A DNA stretch of 64,000 nucleotides from Prostheceraeus crozeri (GCA_907163375.1 CAJQUW010010404.1:266747-330746); one strand, 5' to 3'. Positions 21,186-30,977 are shown, counted from the first letter of the stretch. Notes: generated from the sequence alone by a model not told the origin. A program made the numbers and translations.

Positions 21186-22325
21186 AGTGTTCGTGAGCTC
21201 CTGCTATCAGGTTGTTTTGACTTGCTATCAAGTTGAATAGTTTCTTGCTATCAAGAGATTCACTTCTGCTCATAAAACATATCATCGCTGTAATACCTCC
21301 TTTGCTCGAGCGTTCCTTCGGGACGGCGGGTACTGCCGTAGAGGGATTGCGTTGCAATGGTTGTTCGTCGTTTGTTAGACCGAAACCTCTGAGCCGTTGT
21401 TCATGTTGGGCGTTCGACTTCATACTCAACGTGACGCTTTCTCTCGCCAGGTCAGAGTACTTCAGCCATTCGACAAAGGTTAGTCTTTATGATATGGAGT
21501 AGAGTGAAATGTAATTCATTAGATGTCACTTGAATGATTGTTCCCATGATAAACGTTGATGAGACAGATGAAACACTTATGAAGTACGTACATGTTTAGA
21601 TGAAGTATGTGAATTTTATTTTCTGTTGTTTCTCGAACAACGTATTCATATGAAGGACTAAAACTCTAACGTTGAGCATCTCGTCGGTATGCAACGCAAT
21701 GCGTCATGTTTGCAAGTGATTGCCTCTGTCTCAACCTAGTATGCATTCGCGCCAGGGTGACAGTTAGCCAACTGTCGAAGGTTGCCTTATAAACTTTCCA
21801 TTGCATACGTTTTGAGAACATGAGTTCTACCTGTCTCTATCAATGAGACGAATTGATGAATGGAATGAAATGGGAGGACACTCACGCGCCACACGCAGCA
21901 TAACACACTTCTCTCTTCCGTAGTCTAACAAGCTCTTTGCACATGGATCGCAGTCGATTGCTATCCCTGTATCAGAAGTGTAAGCTATCTTAATTTTATT
22001 TAGCACTATTTCATCTACCATCATCACCCATATGAAGTGTTATAAAATTTACAAATTAGACTAAGCGTTCTACAATTGCAGGACTGCATGAAGAACCTGT
22101 TGTGAATAGTTATCAACTAAAAGTCAATACCCTTTGAGATAAAAAGTCGAAACAATCACTCTACTGAATAAAAGTAGACAGTAACTACGTAGATGAAATA
22201 AAATACGACACGGCAGTAAAAACAAGCAATCATTTCAAAAAGAAAATAAACAATGATACATAAGTATAAGAAGGCTCAATGAAGAGAAAATGAGGTACTC
22301 AAGACAAAGTTAAAGAGACTTCACG

Positions 22326-23785
22326 TCATCCATTCATCAATTCGAACTCGTTTGATAGTTTACGGATGTATAATGCTTCAAGCTTCTTCCTCTTCGCTTT
22401 ATGATGGAGTCCCGTGTGCAGTAAGGACCAGTGAATGTCCATTCTCCCATTGTGTTTTTTCTTCGCATGGAGGGCAACATGGCTAGTTTCATTATTTAAA
22501 TTGAGGTGTTCTTTGATGCGTGATTTTATCATGCATTCTGTCTCGCCAATATATATTTGGTTACATACGTTGCACGTCACCTTATATATCACGAATTTCA
22601 TATCACACAGGTTGATAGACGAAGATGATTTGCATGTAATGCAATCATTGGCACACAATGATTTTTCTTTCGGTGGACGAAAATACTTGTTCATGGCCCT
22701 GTTATTAAATGATAGGTAAATTTTGTCATTTAATCCAGTCCGTCGCATAACCCTCAGCATCTTCCGTTTAATTTCCTCTGACACAAAAGGACATTTGACA
22801 TAAAGACGATCCGTTTTCTTCTTTTCTTCCTAGACGATCCGTTTTCTTCTTTTCTTCCTAGACGATCCGTTTTCTTCTTTTCTTCCTGTTCTTTATGCTG
22901 CTCTCGTCTTTGATAATCCCGGTACACTCTGTCCAAGAAAGATTTGGGATAGCCATTACTGATAAATCGCTGCAACACCTTGTTCACTGAAGATTCTATT
23001 CCGTCTTGTGTAGAACGATACATAGCTCGACGAATTTCTCCCAATACGATGCCACGTTTAAGGGATACGGGAGAATGGGAGCACCAAGGATGAATTGTGT
23101 TGCTATGGAAATGCTTTGAGTATATACGCGAGCTAAAATGTCATTCATGAAGTCTCAGTTCACAATCTAAAAATGGTAGGAATCCTTCCAAATTAGGCAA
23201 TTCCATGGTGAATCTTATGTTGGTATGTGCTCCATTGGCACAATTCAAAACATCCTCGATATTGACGTGAGATGGATAGATGAGAAATATATCGTAGATA
23301 TATCTTTTCCAGTAAATATCCGCTGATAGACTTGATAAAATTTCATGTTCAACATAATTCATAAATATCACAGCTGCTTGCGGAGCAATAGGATTGCCCA
23401 TAGTGAGACCACTCTTCTGGATGTAACTTATTTCATTATGGATAATGGTGTCAGAGGAAAGGCAAAGATGAAACAATTCCAAAAAGTCACTCACTAGCAT
23501 ATCCTTCAAGAAGTCACTGGCATCCTGCCAATCTTGGTAAAATTCACTCATAACACTAAATAATCCCAAAACACCATTAACATCCTCAAAAGGTATACTA
23601 CCATATAGATTCTTGACATCAAAACTCGCAATAGAGTAAGGGCCTTCCAAAGATAAAGATTTGATCCATGTCATGAAAGAGTCCGTATCTCTTAAATGAG
23701 CAGGGACAAAACGTAGAAGTGAGTTAAGATGGTTGCCAAGTAATTTGGATAATTTCACTGATGGAGAGTCCACGGCCGCAGCGAT
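22326..23785 (-). pseudogene. Penelope-like RT plus GIY-YIG polyprotein, left copy, broken
   Basis: The RT part (23785-22800) has SPSVKLSKLL, SFDVKNLYGSIP, GLTMGNPIAPQAAVIFMN and the box KRYIYDIFLI. That box has Tyr where the first catalytic Asp of the usual RY-x-DD motif should be. The RT lacks its N-terminus. At the RT/GIY-YIG link sits a 28-bp unit (starting AGACGATCC on plus) present three times, which shifts the frame. The GIY-YIG part (22784-22326) has FVIYKVTCNVCNQIYIGET and lacks the last ~10 residues because of a TGA. The protein would be a DNA-nicking reverse transcriptase; this copy cannot be active. Confidence 0.85.
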
Positions 23786-23811
23786 GGGGCGTCCTTGTAA
23801 TTGACCTATTT

Positions 23812-24233
23812 ATTACCTACCATTTAATAACAGCGCCATGAACAAGTATTTTCGTCCACCGAAAGAAAAATCATTGTGTGCCAATGATTGCATTACATGC
23901 AAATCATCTTCGTCTATCAACCTGTGTGATATGAAATTCGTGATATATAAGGTGACGTGCAACGTATGTAACCAAATATATATTGGCGAGACAGAACGCA
24001 TGATAAAATCACGCATCAAAGAACACCTCAATTTAAATAATGAAACTAGCCATGTTGTCCTCCATGCGAAGAAAAAACACAATGGGAGAATGGACATTCA
24101 CTGGTCCTTACTGCACACGGGACTGCATCATAAAGCGAAGAGGAAGAAGCTTGAAGCATTATACATCCGTAAACTATCAAACGAGTTCGAATTGATGAAT
24201 GGATGCCGTGGAGTCTCTTTAACTTTGTCTTGA
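23812..24233 (+). pseudogene. Inverted partial GIY-YIG copy, left element
   Basis: Starts abruptly in LNGRAMNKYFRPPKEK, keeps the CxxC-like pairs (CANDCITC), the KVTCNVCNQIYIGETERMIKSRI core and the intact C-terminus ending CRGVSLTLS. It lacks all RT sequence. The junction at ~23812 is where it meets the RT 5' truncation. Confidence 0.85.
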
Positions 24234-24475
24234 GTACCTCATTTTCTCTTCATTGAGCCTTCTTATACTTATGTATCATTGTTTATTTTCTTTTTGAAAT
24301 GATTGCTTGTTTTTACTGCCGTGTCGTATTTTATTTCATCTACGTAGTTACTGTCTACTTTTATTCAGTAGAGTGTCTGTTTCGACTTTTTATCTCAAAG
24401 GGTATTGACTTTTAGTTGATAACTATTCACAACAGGTTCTTCATGCAGTCCTGCAATTGTAACATCATTCTGTGC

Positions 24476-24530
24476 TCTATTGCCACTGACGAAGGCGGAA
24501 GCCGAAATATTTGGCAGAATAATATAACTT
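24476..24530 (+). ncRNA. Hammerhead-ribozyme-like motif, left Penelope element
   Basis: CTGACGA (24486-24492), a short stem-loop GGC-GGAA-GCC, then GAAA (24504-24507) match the hammerhead core order. TGCCA before the core can pair with TGGTA after it, and ATATT with AATAT. Penelope-like elements are known to carry hammerheads near their ends. A few unpaired bases near the expected cleavage site make the fold uncertain. Confidence 0.35.
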
Positions 24531-24580
24531 TGGTATCTGAGAAATATTTTTTTTTCTTTCGAATGGAGGACATTGTTTAG

Positions 24581-24934
24581 GTGACTCTAAGGACGTATGT
24601 CGAGCTGCCCTTAGTGATAGTCTTCCAACTCATGATGAATGATGATATGCTTACGACCTACATTCAACCATTGGTGCATGCCCACACCCTTCCCCACAAC
24701 GAGCTTGTCTGCTACATTGTATTCATGAGTGTGGCTCAAAGTAGGAAATTGATTGATGAGACTTTGCTGAAATATCCAAGGCGCGTATTCAAGCATGGTC
24801 GCCTACTGTTGGAGTATTATTATCAATGGCGCGACGACACACAACATTTGCCCACCCATGTTTTACCACACCTATCAACGGAAGAATACAATAGAGCTTT
24901 AGTCGAGACGGTGAAAATAGACGATGAGCGCTAG
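24581..24934 (+). CDS. Cluster ORF1, left arm: hypothetical protein, 5' end probably cut
   Basis: 117 codons opening with GTG directly after TTGTTTAG, which looks like a splice acceptor, and only ~15 bp beyond the Penelope element. Features seen are an N-terminal hydrophobic patch, RRVFKHGRLLLEYYYQWRDD and a C-terminal HLSTEEYNRAL. The right-arm copy (30624-30977) differs by one residue (Val/Gly). I do not recognise the family. It may be the last exon of a gene whose upstream part was displaced by the retroelement. Confidence 0.45.
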   Translation: MTLRTYVELPLVIVFQLMMNDDMLTTYIQPLVHAHTLPHNELVCYIVFMSVAQSRKLIDETLLKYPRRVFKHGRLLLEYYYQWRDDTQHLPTHVLPHLSTEEYNRALVETVKIDDER

Positions 24935-25020
24935 CGGGCGAATGAAGCATCGGCGAGAGTGGGAATCAACTTGATGCTATTCTCCGATGATTGTTGTCTA
25001 ATGAGAATCAAGCATTCCTT

Positions 25021-25029
25021 TATAAATAG
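25021..25029 (+). promoter_or_regulatory. TATA box of cluster ORF2, left arm
   Basis: TATAAATAG, about 30 bp upstream of an initiator-like CCACAGTGAG and ~100 bp before the ATG at 25127. Perfectly mirrored at 30529-30537. Confidence 0.6.
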
Positions 25030-25126
25030 AGAGCCTTCCACAGTGAGAATCATTCCATCGTTGAATCGTACAAGTGACGGACGCACATTCTCTCTCTCTA
25101 CATCCCTGTTATATTATCCAACTAAA

Positions 25127-25901
25127 ATGGTAAGTCGCTATTTTCCTCCCTCTCCTCCCTTGAACGTAAACTTAATACAATCTTTTTTATTTTCTGGCAT
25201 CTTCTACATCTACTACACTGACAGGACAAAATGGTGGCCAGACGTTACAGGGTTCGCTACAATCAGATCATCTACAGCTGAGACCAGTGGAAGAAACAAC
25301 CAAGGTACATAATCCTACACCGCTACAGCGTAAATTTAAACAAGTCTTGCGTCATGAGGATCACAGCGTAGTACTGCAAACGGGAATGCTCCCTTCCACT
25401 GATGTGAAGATATTGAGCAATCAGTATGGGGACTACTTACTGATCCCCGTGAGTCCGTACATTCGCCACCAACTTGACATTATTGAAGAGTACGTGACAT
25501 TAAATATGGACATTCCTACTCCTCTTGCTCAAGAGTGGAAGGCGAGAGATGAAAAGGATACTCCCTATACAAAGATTTGGGATGGCAATCAAATTTGCCT
25601 ACCATCATCACATTGGTGTAGTTATTATAAAAAGGATGGAGATCAATCAATGCCCATCAGATGTGATGAGCTCGGAGAAGGTACTTGGGATATCCTTTTC
25701 AAAGTGAATGGGCTATATTATGGTCGACACAAGGATAATAAAATAGCCTCTCTCTCCATGCATATGGAATCCATCCTATATATTCCAAAGCCACCCAGCG
25801 TAGATGACATTATTGACGAAATCCTTAACAGCAGTGGTACGAAGCGCAAGTCGGAGAAGAATGCTACCTCAAAACGCAAATCAAAGAAGGAGAATTACTA
25901 G
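25127..25901 (+). CDS. Cluster ORF2, left arm: virus-like protein with a short intron after the start codon
   Basis: The uninterrupted part (from ~25251) has no ATG at its start. An ATG at 25127-25129 is followed at once by GTAAGT, and an acceptor TTACAG ends at 25250. Joining these gives an in-frame product of about 218 residues (intron 25130-25250 inferred; another AG at 25223-25224 would not keep the frame). Visible parts are an LQTGMLP motif, a YLLIPVSPYI strand, W-rich middle segments, then DELGEGTWDILFKVNGLYYG and IASLSMHMESILYIP, and a basic tail rich in K and R (likely nuclear). The DEL-to-SLSM part matches the broken gene at 1-593. Function unknown; possible ssDNA-binding protein of viral origin. 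Confidence 0.6.
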
Positions 25902-25935
25902 TCCTTTCCTAACTCTACCCTATGACAATTCGCTT

Positions 25936-26061
25936 ATGTGCTTTGAGTGTCGTAGACATGGTCTTATTAGATACATTTTACTTCTTCGTTGCCATCATAT
26001 CATTTGTGTACTTTGTCGTGAAAAGCATCGATGTAATTCTTCATTTTGTGATATGTTATAG
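25936..26061 (+). CDS. Cluster ORF3, left arm: tiny RING-like zinc protein
   Basis: From ATG 25936 the 41-residue product has MCFECRRHG, then RCHHIICVLCREKHRC and NSSFC: a C-x2-C ... C-x-H-x2-C-x2-C ... C-x4-C order, close to a C3HC4 RING finger. Complete small RING proteins are typical of some large DNA viruses. It starts 35 bp after ORF2 stops and could instead be an exon. Identical at 29497-29622. Confidence 0.45.
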   Translation: MCFECRRHGLIRYILLLRCHHIICVLCREKHRCNSSFCDML

Positions 26062-26113
26062 AACGTTTCCTTAGATGTGTAAATTTCCGTTTTAGGCTTC
26101 TATCATCATTTTT

Positions 26114-26644
26114 ATGGATTGTGAGGGTGAACCTGTACAGGAGGTCAGTGCTATTGCTATGAACAATTGGACATATCAGATTGTTAGTGTCTATCATCAA
26201 CATGCCAACTGCGATCCCAATGTTGATCAATGGGCGAGAAAACACATTCATGGACTTAATCTGAAATATTTGCAAGACTATGGCTTTTCTTGTGAGACTG
26301 CTCTTCTTATTGACTTTAAACGATGGTTAGCTGCTTTCAATGTTATACGCATCTTTTGTAATAATCCTGGTAAGGAGAGGAAAGTATTTCCCAATCTAAT
26401 CATTGATGATATTTTGCTCCCGCCTTGGGATAGTAGAGTGAATCAACATTATCATGAAGTCACGAAACGCTTTAAGGATTTGTGTGTTCCTATTTTGTCT
26501 GTTCGTTGTAGTAGCTACGTTCATAACCAATGCTTCTTTCCTCCTTACCTCAACACTGCCAAAGTCCTGTATGGTTATCATTGCTCGCTATATGACAGTT
26601 ACCAGCTGTATCTATTTTATCTGTTTCAAACCATTGATTTGTAA
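26114..26644 (+). CDS. Cluster ORF4, left arm: DEDDh exonuclease-like protein
   Basis: 176 residues, identical in both arms. The N-terminus MDCEGEPVQEVSAIAM has the Asp-x-Glu of exonuclease motif I (D2, E4). HIHGLN at 44-49 matches the conserved IHG region of DnaQ/TREX-type enzymes, and GYHCSLYDSYQLY near the C-terminus gives His156-x4-Asp161, as in motif III of the DEDDh class. The usual motif II HN..FD is not evident (FCNNPGKER stands there), so activity is uncertain. A TTTTAG acceptor-like site lies 20 bp upstream of the ATG, and AATAAA follows at 26667-26672. Confidence 0.5.
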   Translation: MDCEGEPVQEVSAIAMNNWTYQIVSVYHQHANCDPNVDQWARKHIHGLNLKYLQDYGFSCETALLIDFKRWLAAFNVIRIFCNNPGKERKVFPNLIIDDILLPPWDSRVNQHYHEVTKRFKDLCVPILSVRCSSYVHNQCFFPPYLNTAKVLYGYHCSLYDSYQLYLFYLFQTIDL

Positions 26645-26807
26645 TGCATGCTTGTTACAGTTATTCAATAAATGTTATTATGCGAAGAGTTGTTGTTTTC
26701 ATGCAACGGATGGGTTAGATGAAGGGTGATCATATCTTTTTCAAATGACTGTGGAACATTGATTTCCATCATGAAGATTTAAACAGTTAGATTCGATGAC
26801 GAACAAG

Positions 26808-27565
26808 ATTTACTAGTTTGCAAGTTAGGCTAAGCGTTCTACTATTTTCAAACGAAAGATACAGTTTCAACAGTTTACAGATTAAAAATAAAGTTTCAAC
26901 AGTGTGTACGTTAGAAATAAAGTTTTAGTCGTTTGCGCATTAGAAATAAAATAAAGTTTCAACCGTTTACAAGTTCAAAATAAAGTTTCAACAGTGTGTA
27001 TGTTAGAAATAAAGTTTTATCTGTTTGTAAAATGAGATTGTAGGATTTACTAGTTTGCAAGTTAGACTAAGCGTTCTACTATTTGTAAACAAAAGATACC
27101 GTTTCAACAGTTTACAGATTAAAAATAAAGTTTCAACAGTGTGTACGTTAGAAATAAAGTTATATCTGTTTGTAAAATAAGATTGCGGGATTTTATAATT
27201 TGCAAGTTAGACTAAGCGTTCAACTATTTGTAAATGAAAGATATAGTTTCAACAGTTTACAGATTAAAAATAAAGTTTCAATAGTGTGTACGTTGGAAAT
27301 AAAGTTTTATCTGTTTATATGTTACAAACAAAATGAAGTTTCAACAGTGTGTACGTTAGAAAAAAAGTTTTATCTGTTTGTATGTTAGAAATAAAGTTTT
27401 AGCTGCTTGTATGTTAGAAATAAAGGTATAACAGTTTATATGCTAGAAATAAACGTATAACTGTTTGTAAAATAAGATCATAAGATTTACTAGTTTGCAA
27501 GTTAGATAGACTAAGGGTTCTACTATTTGTAAATTGAAAATAAAATTATAACTGTTTACAAGTTA
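26808..27565 (+). repeat. AATAAA-rich tandem array A, left of palindrome centre
   Basis: Degenerate 28-30 bp units (TTAGAAATAAAGTTTCAACA) lie within larger repeats that begin GATTTACTAGTTTGCAAGTT (about 26808, 27043, 27190, 27487). Each unit carries a polyadenylation hexamer in the same direction as the gene cluster. Mirrored by 28085-28760. Confidence 0.85.
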
Positions 27566-28270
27566 AAGCGTTGATGCGATGATGAACAATTAATAAGCTG
27601 AGAAGCTTTAGGTTCACTTTAACATTACCACATGTTTACAGATAGAAATGTATCACAGCAAAGCTACTTCATGAGTTAGTTTGCCAGATATGTATCATCT
27701 CAAACTTCTACTCCGTTGTTGAAATTTCAGTTTTGTACATATTTGAAGTATCATCATTGCGGTTTGTTCTTCATGTGTTTACGATGAACGCACACATGAG
27801 TCTTAAGACACTATGGTTGTATTTTATACGTTTCGACAAAGACTGAGCGAAGTAAATAAAAATCTAAGTTGAAAATCTCTCAGGTTGTATTATCAAATAT
27901 CTTAGTATTATACAAAGTTGAGAATGTAAGTTGAACATTTTATCGGAATGTTGTTTTAAAATGAAAGTAAGAACTTCATCGTATGAGTATTCAAAGCATG
28001 TCTTGTAAATCAAATGTGTATAGTACTGACTTGATAGAATCAAACTTCACAAACGCGTTTATATATCTTTACTATGTTTTTCGTTTACAAATAGTAGAAC
28101 GCTTAGTCTAACTTGCAAACTAGTAAATCCTACAATCTCATTTTACAAACAGAGAAAAACTTTATTTCTAACGTACACACTGTTGAAACTTTATTTTTTA
28201 ATCTACAAACTGTTGAAACTTTATTCTATTTCTAACACACAAGCAGCATAAACTTTATTTTTAACATAAA
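27290..28270. other. Asymmetric spacer at the palindrome centre
   Basis: The arms stop matching near 27290 and 28270. The spacer includes more AATAAA repeats at its edges and about 500 bp of unique A/T-rich sequence (27570-28070) with no convincing ORF. 27570-27735 recurs inverted at 33777-33960 in the right arm. Confidence 0.7.
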
Positions 28271-28760
28271 CACTATTGAAACTTTATTTTTTAATCTGTA
28301 AACTGTTGAAGCTATATCTTTCATTTACAAATAGTAGAACGCTTAGTCTAATTTTCAAATTATTAAATCCCGCAATCTTATTTTACAAACAGATATAACT
28401 TTATTTCTAACGTACACACTGTTGAAACTTTATTTTTAATCTGTAAACTGTTGAAACTGTATCTTTTGTTTACAAATAGTAGAACGCTTAGTCTAACTTG
28501 CAAACTAGTAAATCCTACAATCTCATTTTACAAACAGATAAAACTTTATTTCTAACATACACACTGTTGAAACTTTATTTTGAACTTGTAAACGGTTGAA
28601 ACTTTATTTTATTTCTAATGCGCAAACGACTAAAACTTTATTTCTAACGTACACACTGTTGAAACTTTATTTTTATTCTGTAAACTGTTGAAACTGTATC
28701 TTTCGTTTGAAAATAGTAGAACGCTTAGTCTAACTTGCAAACTAGTAAATCTTGTTCGTC
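28085..28760 (-). repeat. AATAAA-rich tandem array B, right of palindrome centre
   Basis: Reverse-strand counterpart of array A, with small insertions and deletions. The hexamers point away from the right-arm gene cluster into the spacer, again following the cluster's 3' end. Confidence 0.85.
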
Positions 28761-28913
28761 ATCGAATCTAACTGTTTAAATCTTCATGATGGAAATCAAT
28801 GTTCCACAGTCATTTGAAAAAGATATGATCACCCTTCATCTAACCCATCCGTTGCATGAAAACAACAACTCTTCGCATAATAACATTTATTGAATAACTG
28901 TAACAAGCATGCA

Positions 28914-29444
28914 TTACAAATCAATGGTTTGAAACAGATAAAATAGATACAGCTGGTAACTGTCATATAGCGAGCAATGATAACCATACAGGACTTTGGC
29001 AGTGTTGAGGTAAGGAGGAAAGAAGCATTGGTTATGAACGTAGCTACTACAACGAACAGACAAAATAGGAACACACAAATCCTTAAAGCGTTTCGTGACT
29101 TCATGATAATGTTGATTCACTCTACTATCCCAAGGCGGGAGCAAAATATCATCAATGATTAGATTGGGAAATACTTTCCTCTCCTTACCAGGATTATTAC
29201 AAAAGATGCGTATAACATTGAAAGCAGCTAACCATCGTTTAAAGTCAATAAGAAGAGCAGTCTCACAAGAAAAGCCATAGTCTTGCAAATATTTCAGATT
29301 AAGTCCATGAATGTGTTTTCTCGCCCATTGATCAACATTGGGATCGCAGTTGGCATGTTGATGATAGACACTAACAATCTGATATGTCCAATTGTTCATA
29401 GCAATAGCACTGACCTCCTGTACAGGTTCACCCTCACAATCCAT
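28914..29444 (-). CDS. Cluster ORF4, right arm: DEDDh exonuclease-like protein
   Basis: Same 176-residue product as 26114-26644 with no amino-acid difference, so the arms separated very recently here or are kept alike by gene conversion. Its 3' end faces array B. Confidence 0.5.
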   Translation of the reverse strand: MDCEGEPVQEVSAIAMNNWTYQIVSVYHQHANCDPNVDQWARKHIHGLNLKYLQDYGFSCETALLIDFKRWLAAFNVIRIFCNNPGKERKVFPNLIIDDILLPPWDSRVNQHYHEVTKRFKDLCVPILSVRCSSYVHNQCFFPPYLNTAKVLYGYHCSLYDSYQLYLFYLFQTIDL

Positions 29445-29496
29445 AAAAATGATGATAGAAGCCTAAAACGGAAATTTACACATCTAAGGAAACGTT

Positions 29497-29622
29497 CTAT
29501 AACATATCACAAAATGAAGAATTACATCGATGCTTTTCACGACAAAGTACACAAATGATATGATGGCAACGAAGAAGTAAAATGTATCTAATAAGACCAT
29601 GTCTACGACACTCAAAGCACAT
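29497..29622 (-). CDS. Cluster ORF3, right arm: tiny RING-like zinc protein
   Basis: Identical to 25936-26061, with the same C/H spacing. Confidence 0.45.
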   Translation of the reverse strand: MCFECRRHGLIRYILLLRCHHIICVLCREKHRCNSSFCDML

Positions 29623-29656
29623 AAGCGAATTGTCATAGGGTAGAGTTAGGAAAGGA

Positions 29657-30431
29657 CTAGTAATTCTCCTTCTTTGATTTGCGTTTTGAGGTAGCATTCT
29701 TCTCCGACTTGCGCTTCGTACCACTGCTGTTAAGGATTTCGTCAATAATGTCATCTACGCTGGGTGGCTTTGGAATATATAGGATGGATTCCATATGCAT
29801 GGAGAGAGAGGCTATTTTATTATCCTTGTGTTGACCATAATATAGCCCATTCATTTTGAAAAGGATATCCCAAGTACCTTCTCCGAGCTCATCACATCTG
29901 ATGGGTATTGATTGATCTCCATCCTTTTTATAATAACTACACTAATGTGATGATGGTAGGCAAATTTGATTGCCATCCCAAATCTTTGTATAGGGAGTAT
30001 CCTTTTCATCTCTCGCCTTCCACTCTTGAGCAAGAGGAGTAGGAATGTCCATATTTAATGTCACGTACTCTTCAATAATGTCAAGTTGGTGGCGAATGTA
30101 CGGACTCACGGGGATCAGTAAGTAGTCCCCATACTGATTGCTCAATATCTTCACATCAGTGGAAGGGAGCATTCCCGTTTGCAGTACTACGCTGTGATCC
30201 TCATGACGCAAGACTTGTTTAAATTTACGCTGTAGCGGTGTAGGATTATGTACCTTGGTTGTTTCTTCCACTGGTCTCAGCTGTAGATGATCTGATTGTA
30301 GCGAACCCTGTAACGTCTGGCCACCATTTTGTCCTGTCAGTGTAGTAGATGTAGAAGATGCCAGAAAATAAAAAAGATTGTATTAAGTTTACGTTCAAGG
30401 GAGGAGAGGGAGGAAAATAGCGACTTACCAT
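29657..30431 (-). pseudogene. Cluster ORF2, right arm: broken by a nonsense mutation
   Basis: Same layout as 25127-25901: ATG at 30429-30431, intron inferred at 30308-30428. A Trp codon (TGG, after SSH) has become TAG at 29942-29944, cutting off the C-terminal ~95 residues including the conserved YYG/SLSM part. Two or three further substitutions (Val to Met, Arg to Gln) lie downstream. Only the left copy can make the full protein. Confidence 0.65.
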
Positions 30432-30528
30432 TTTAGTTGGATAATATAACAGGGATGTAGAGAGAGAGAATGTGCGTCCGTCACTTGTACGATTCAACGA
30501 TGGAATGATTCTCACTGTGGAAGGCTCT

Positions 30529-30537
30529 CTATTTATA
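30529..30537 (-). promoter_or_regulatory. TATA box of cluster ORF2, right arm
   Basis: TATAAATAG on the minus strand, mirror of 25021-25029. Confidence 0.6.
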
Positions 30538-30623
30538 AAAGAATGCTTGATTCTCATTAGACAACAATCATCGGAGAATAGCATCAAGTTGATTCCCACT
30601 CTCGCCGATGCTTCATTCGCCCG

Positions 30624-30977
30624 CTAGCGCTCATCGTCTATTTTCACCGTCTCGACTAAAGCTCTATTGTATTCTTCCGTTGATAGGTGTGGTAAAACAT
30701 GGGTGGGCAAATGTTGTGTGTCGTCGCGCCATTGATAATAATACTCCAACAGTAGGCGACCATGCTTGAATACGCGCCTTGGATATTTCAGCAAAGTCTC
30801 ATCAATCAATTTCCTACTTTGAGCCACACTCATGAATACAATGTAGCAGACAAGCTCGTTGTGGGGAAGGGTGTGGGCATGCACCAATGGTTGAATGTAG
30901 GTCGTAAGCATATCATCATTCATCATGAGTTGGAAGCCTATCACTAAGGGCAGCTCGACATACGTCCTTAGAGTCAC
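30624..30977 (-). CDS. Cluster ORF1, right arm: hypothetical protein
   Basis: Copy of 24581-24934 with one substitution (Gly for Val near residue 13). As on the left, it begins right beside the Penelope element with a GTG preceded by an acceptor-like TTTAG. Confidence 0.45.
   Translation of the reverse strand: MTLRTYVELPLVIGFQLMMNDDMLTTYIQPLVHAHTLPHNELVCYIVFMSVAQSRKLIDETLLKYPRRVFKHGRLLLEYYYQWRDDTQHLPTHVLPHLSTEEYNRALVETVKIDDER

Larger units (their letters stand above)
19790..21790 (+). repeat. Diverged structured-repeat family, left arm
   Basis: At least four related blocks (about 19790-19945, 20065-20290, 20390-20545, 21280-21480) and a partial one (21690-21790) share the order GTAATA, C-GTTCC, a GGCGG hairpin, TTAGACCGAAACC and CTCAACGT. 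The hairpin shows compensating forms (ACGGCGGGTACTGCCGT; CGGCGAGCGCTGCCG). They lie downstream of P1 and P2. Either an old tandem gene family or structured non-coding RNAs would fit. The ORFs inside are not conserved in frame between blocks. Confidence 0.45.
22075..24565 (-). mobile_element. Penelope-like element, left arm: RT-GIY-YIG plus inverted GIY-YIG copy
   Basis: The order is a GIY-YIG domain (minus), a 5'-truncated RT (minus), then a second GIY-YIG copy in opposite orientation (plus) with its 3' UTR. Both ends therefore carry the same ~670-bp terminal segment as an inverted repeat, a head-on arrangement common for Penelope-like elements. The left end stops at the AATTGCAGGACTGC junction; the right end continues through the ribozyme-like motif. 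Confidence 0.85.
17725..27290 (+). repeat. Left arm of the giant palindrome
   Basis: It is the reverse complement of roughly 28270-40060. In the gene-cluster part, coordinates sum to 55558 (26114 with 29444, 24581 with 30977, TATA 25021 with 30537), and predicted proteins are identical or differ by single residues. The left arm has one 403-bp unit where the right has four, lacks ~1 kb present at 33447-34485, and has a much shorter satellite. Confidence 0.93.

Noticed and set aside
22435..22719. 94-codon ORF opposite the GIY-YIG domain, also present at each other copy
   Set aside because: Antisense shadow of the conserved GIY-YIG coding sequence.
25804..26061. Longer 85-codon frame containing the RING-like segment
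   Set aside because: Its first half is the out-of-frame shadow of the ORF2 tail; only the part from ATG 25936 shows the zinc-ligand pattern.
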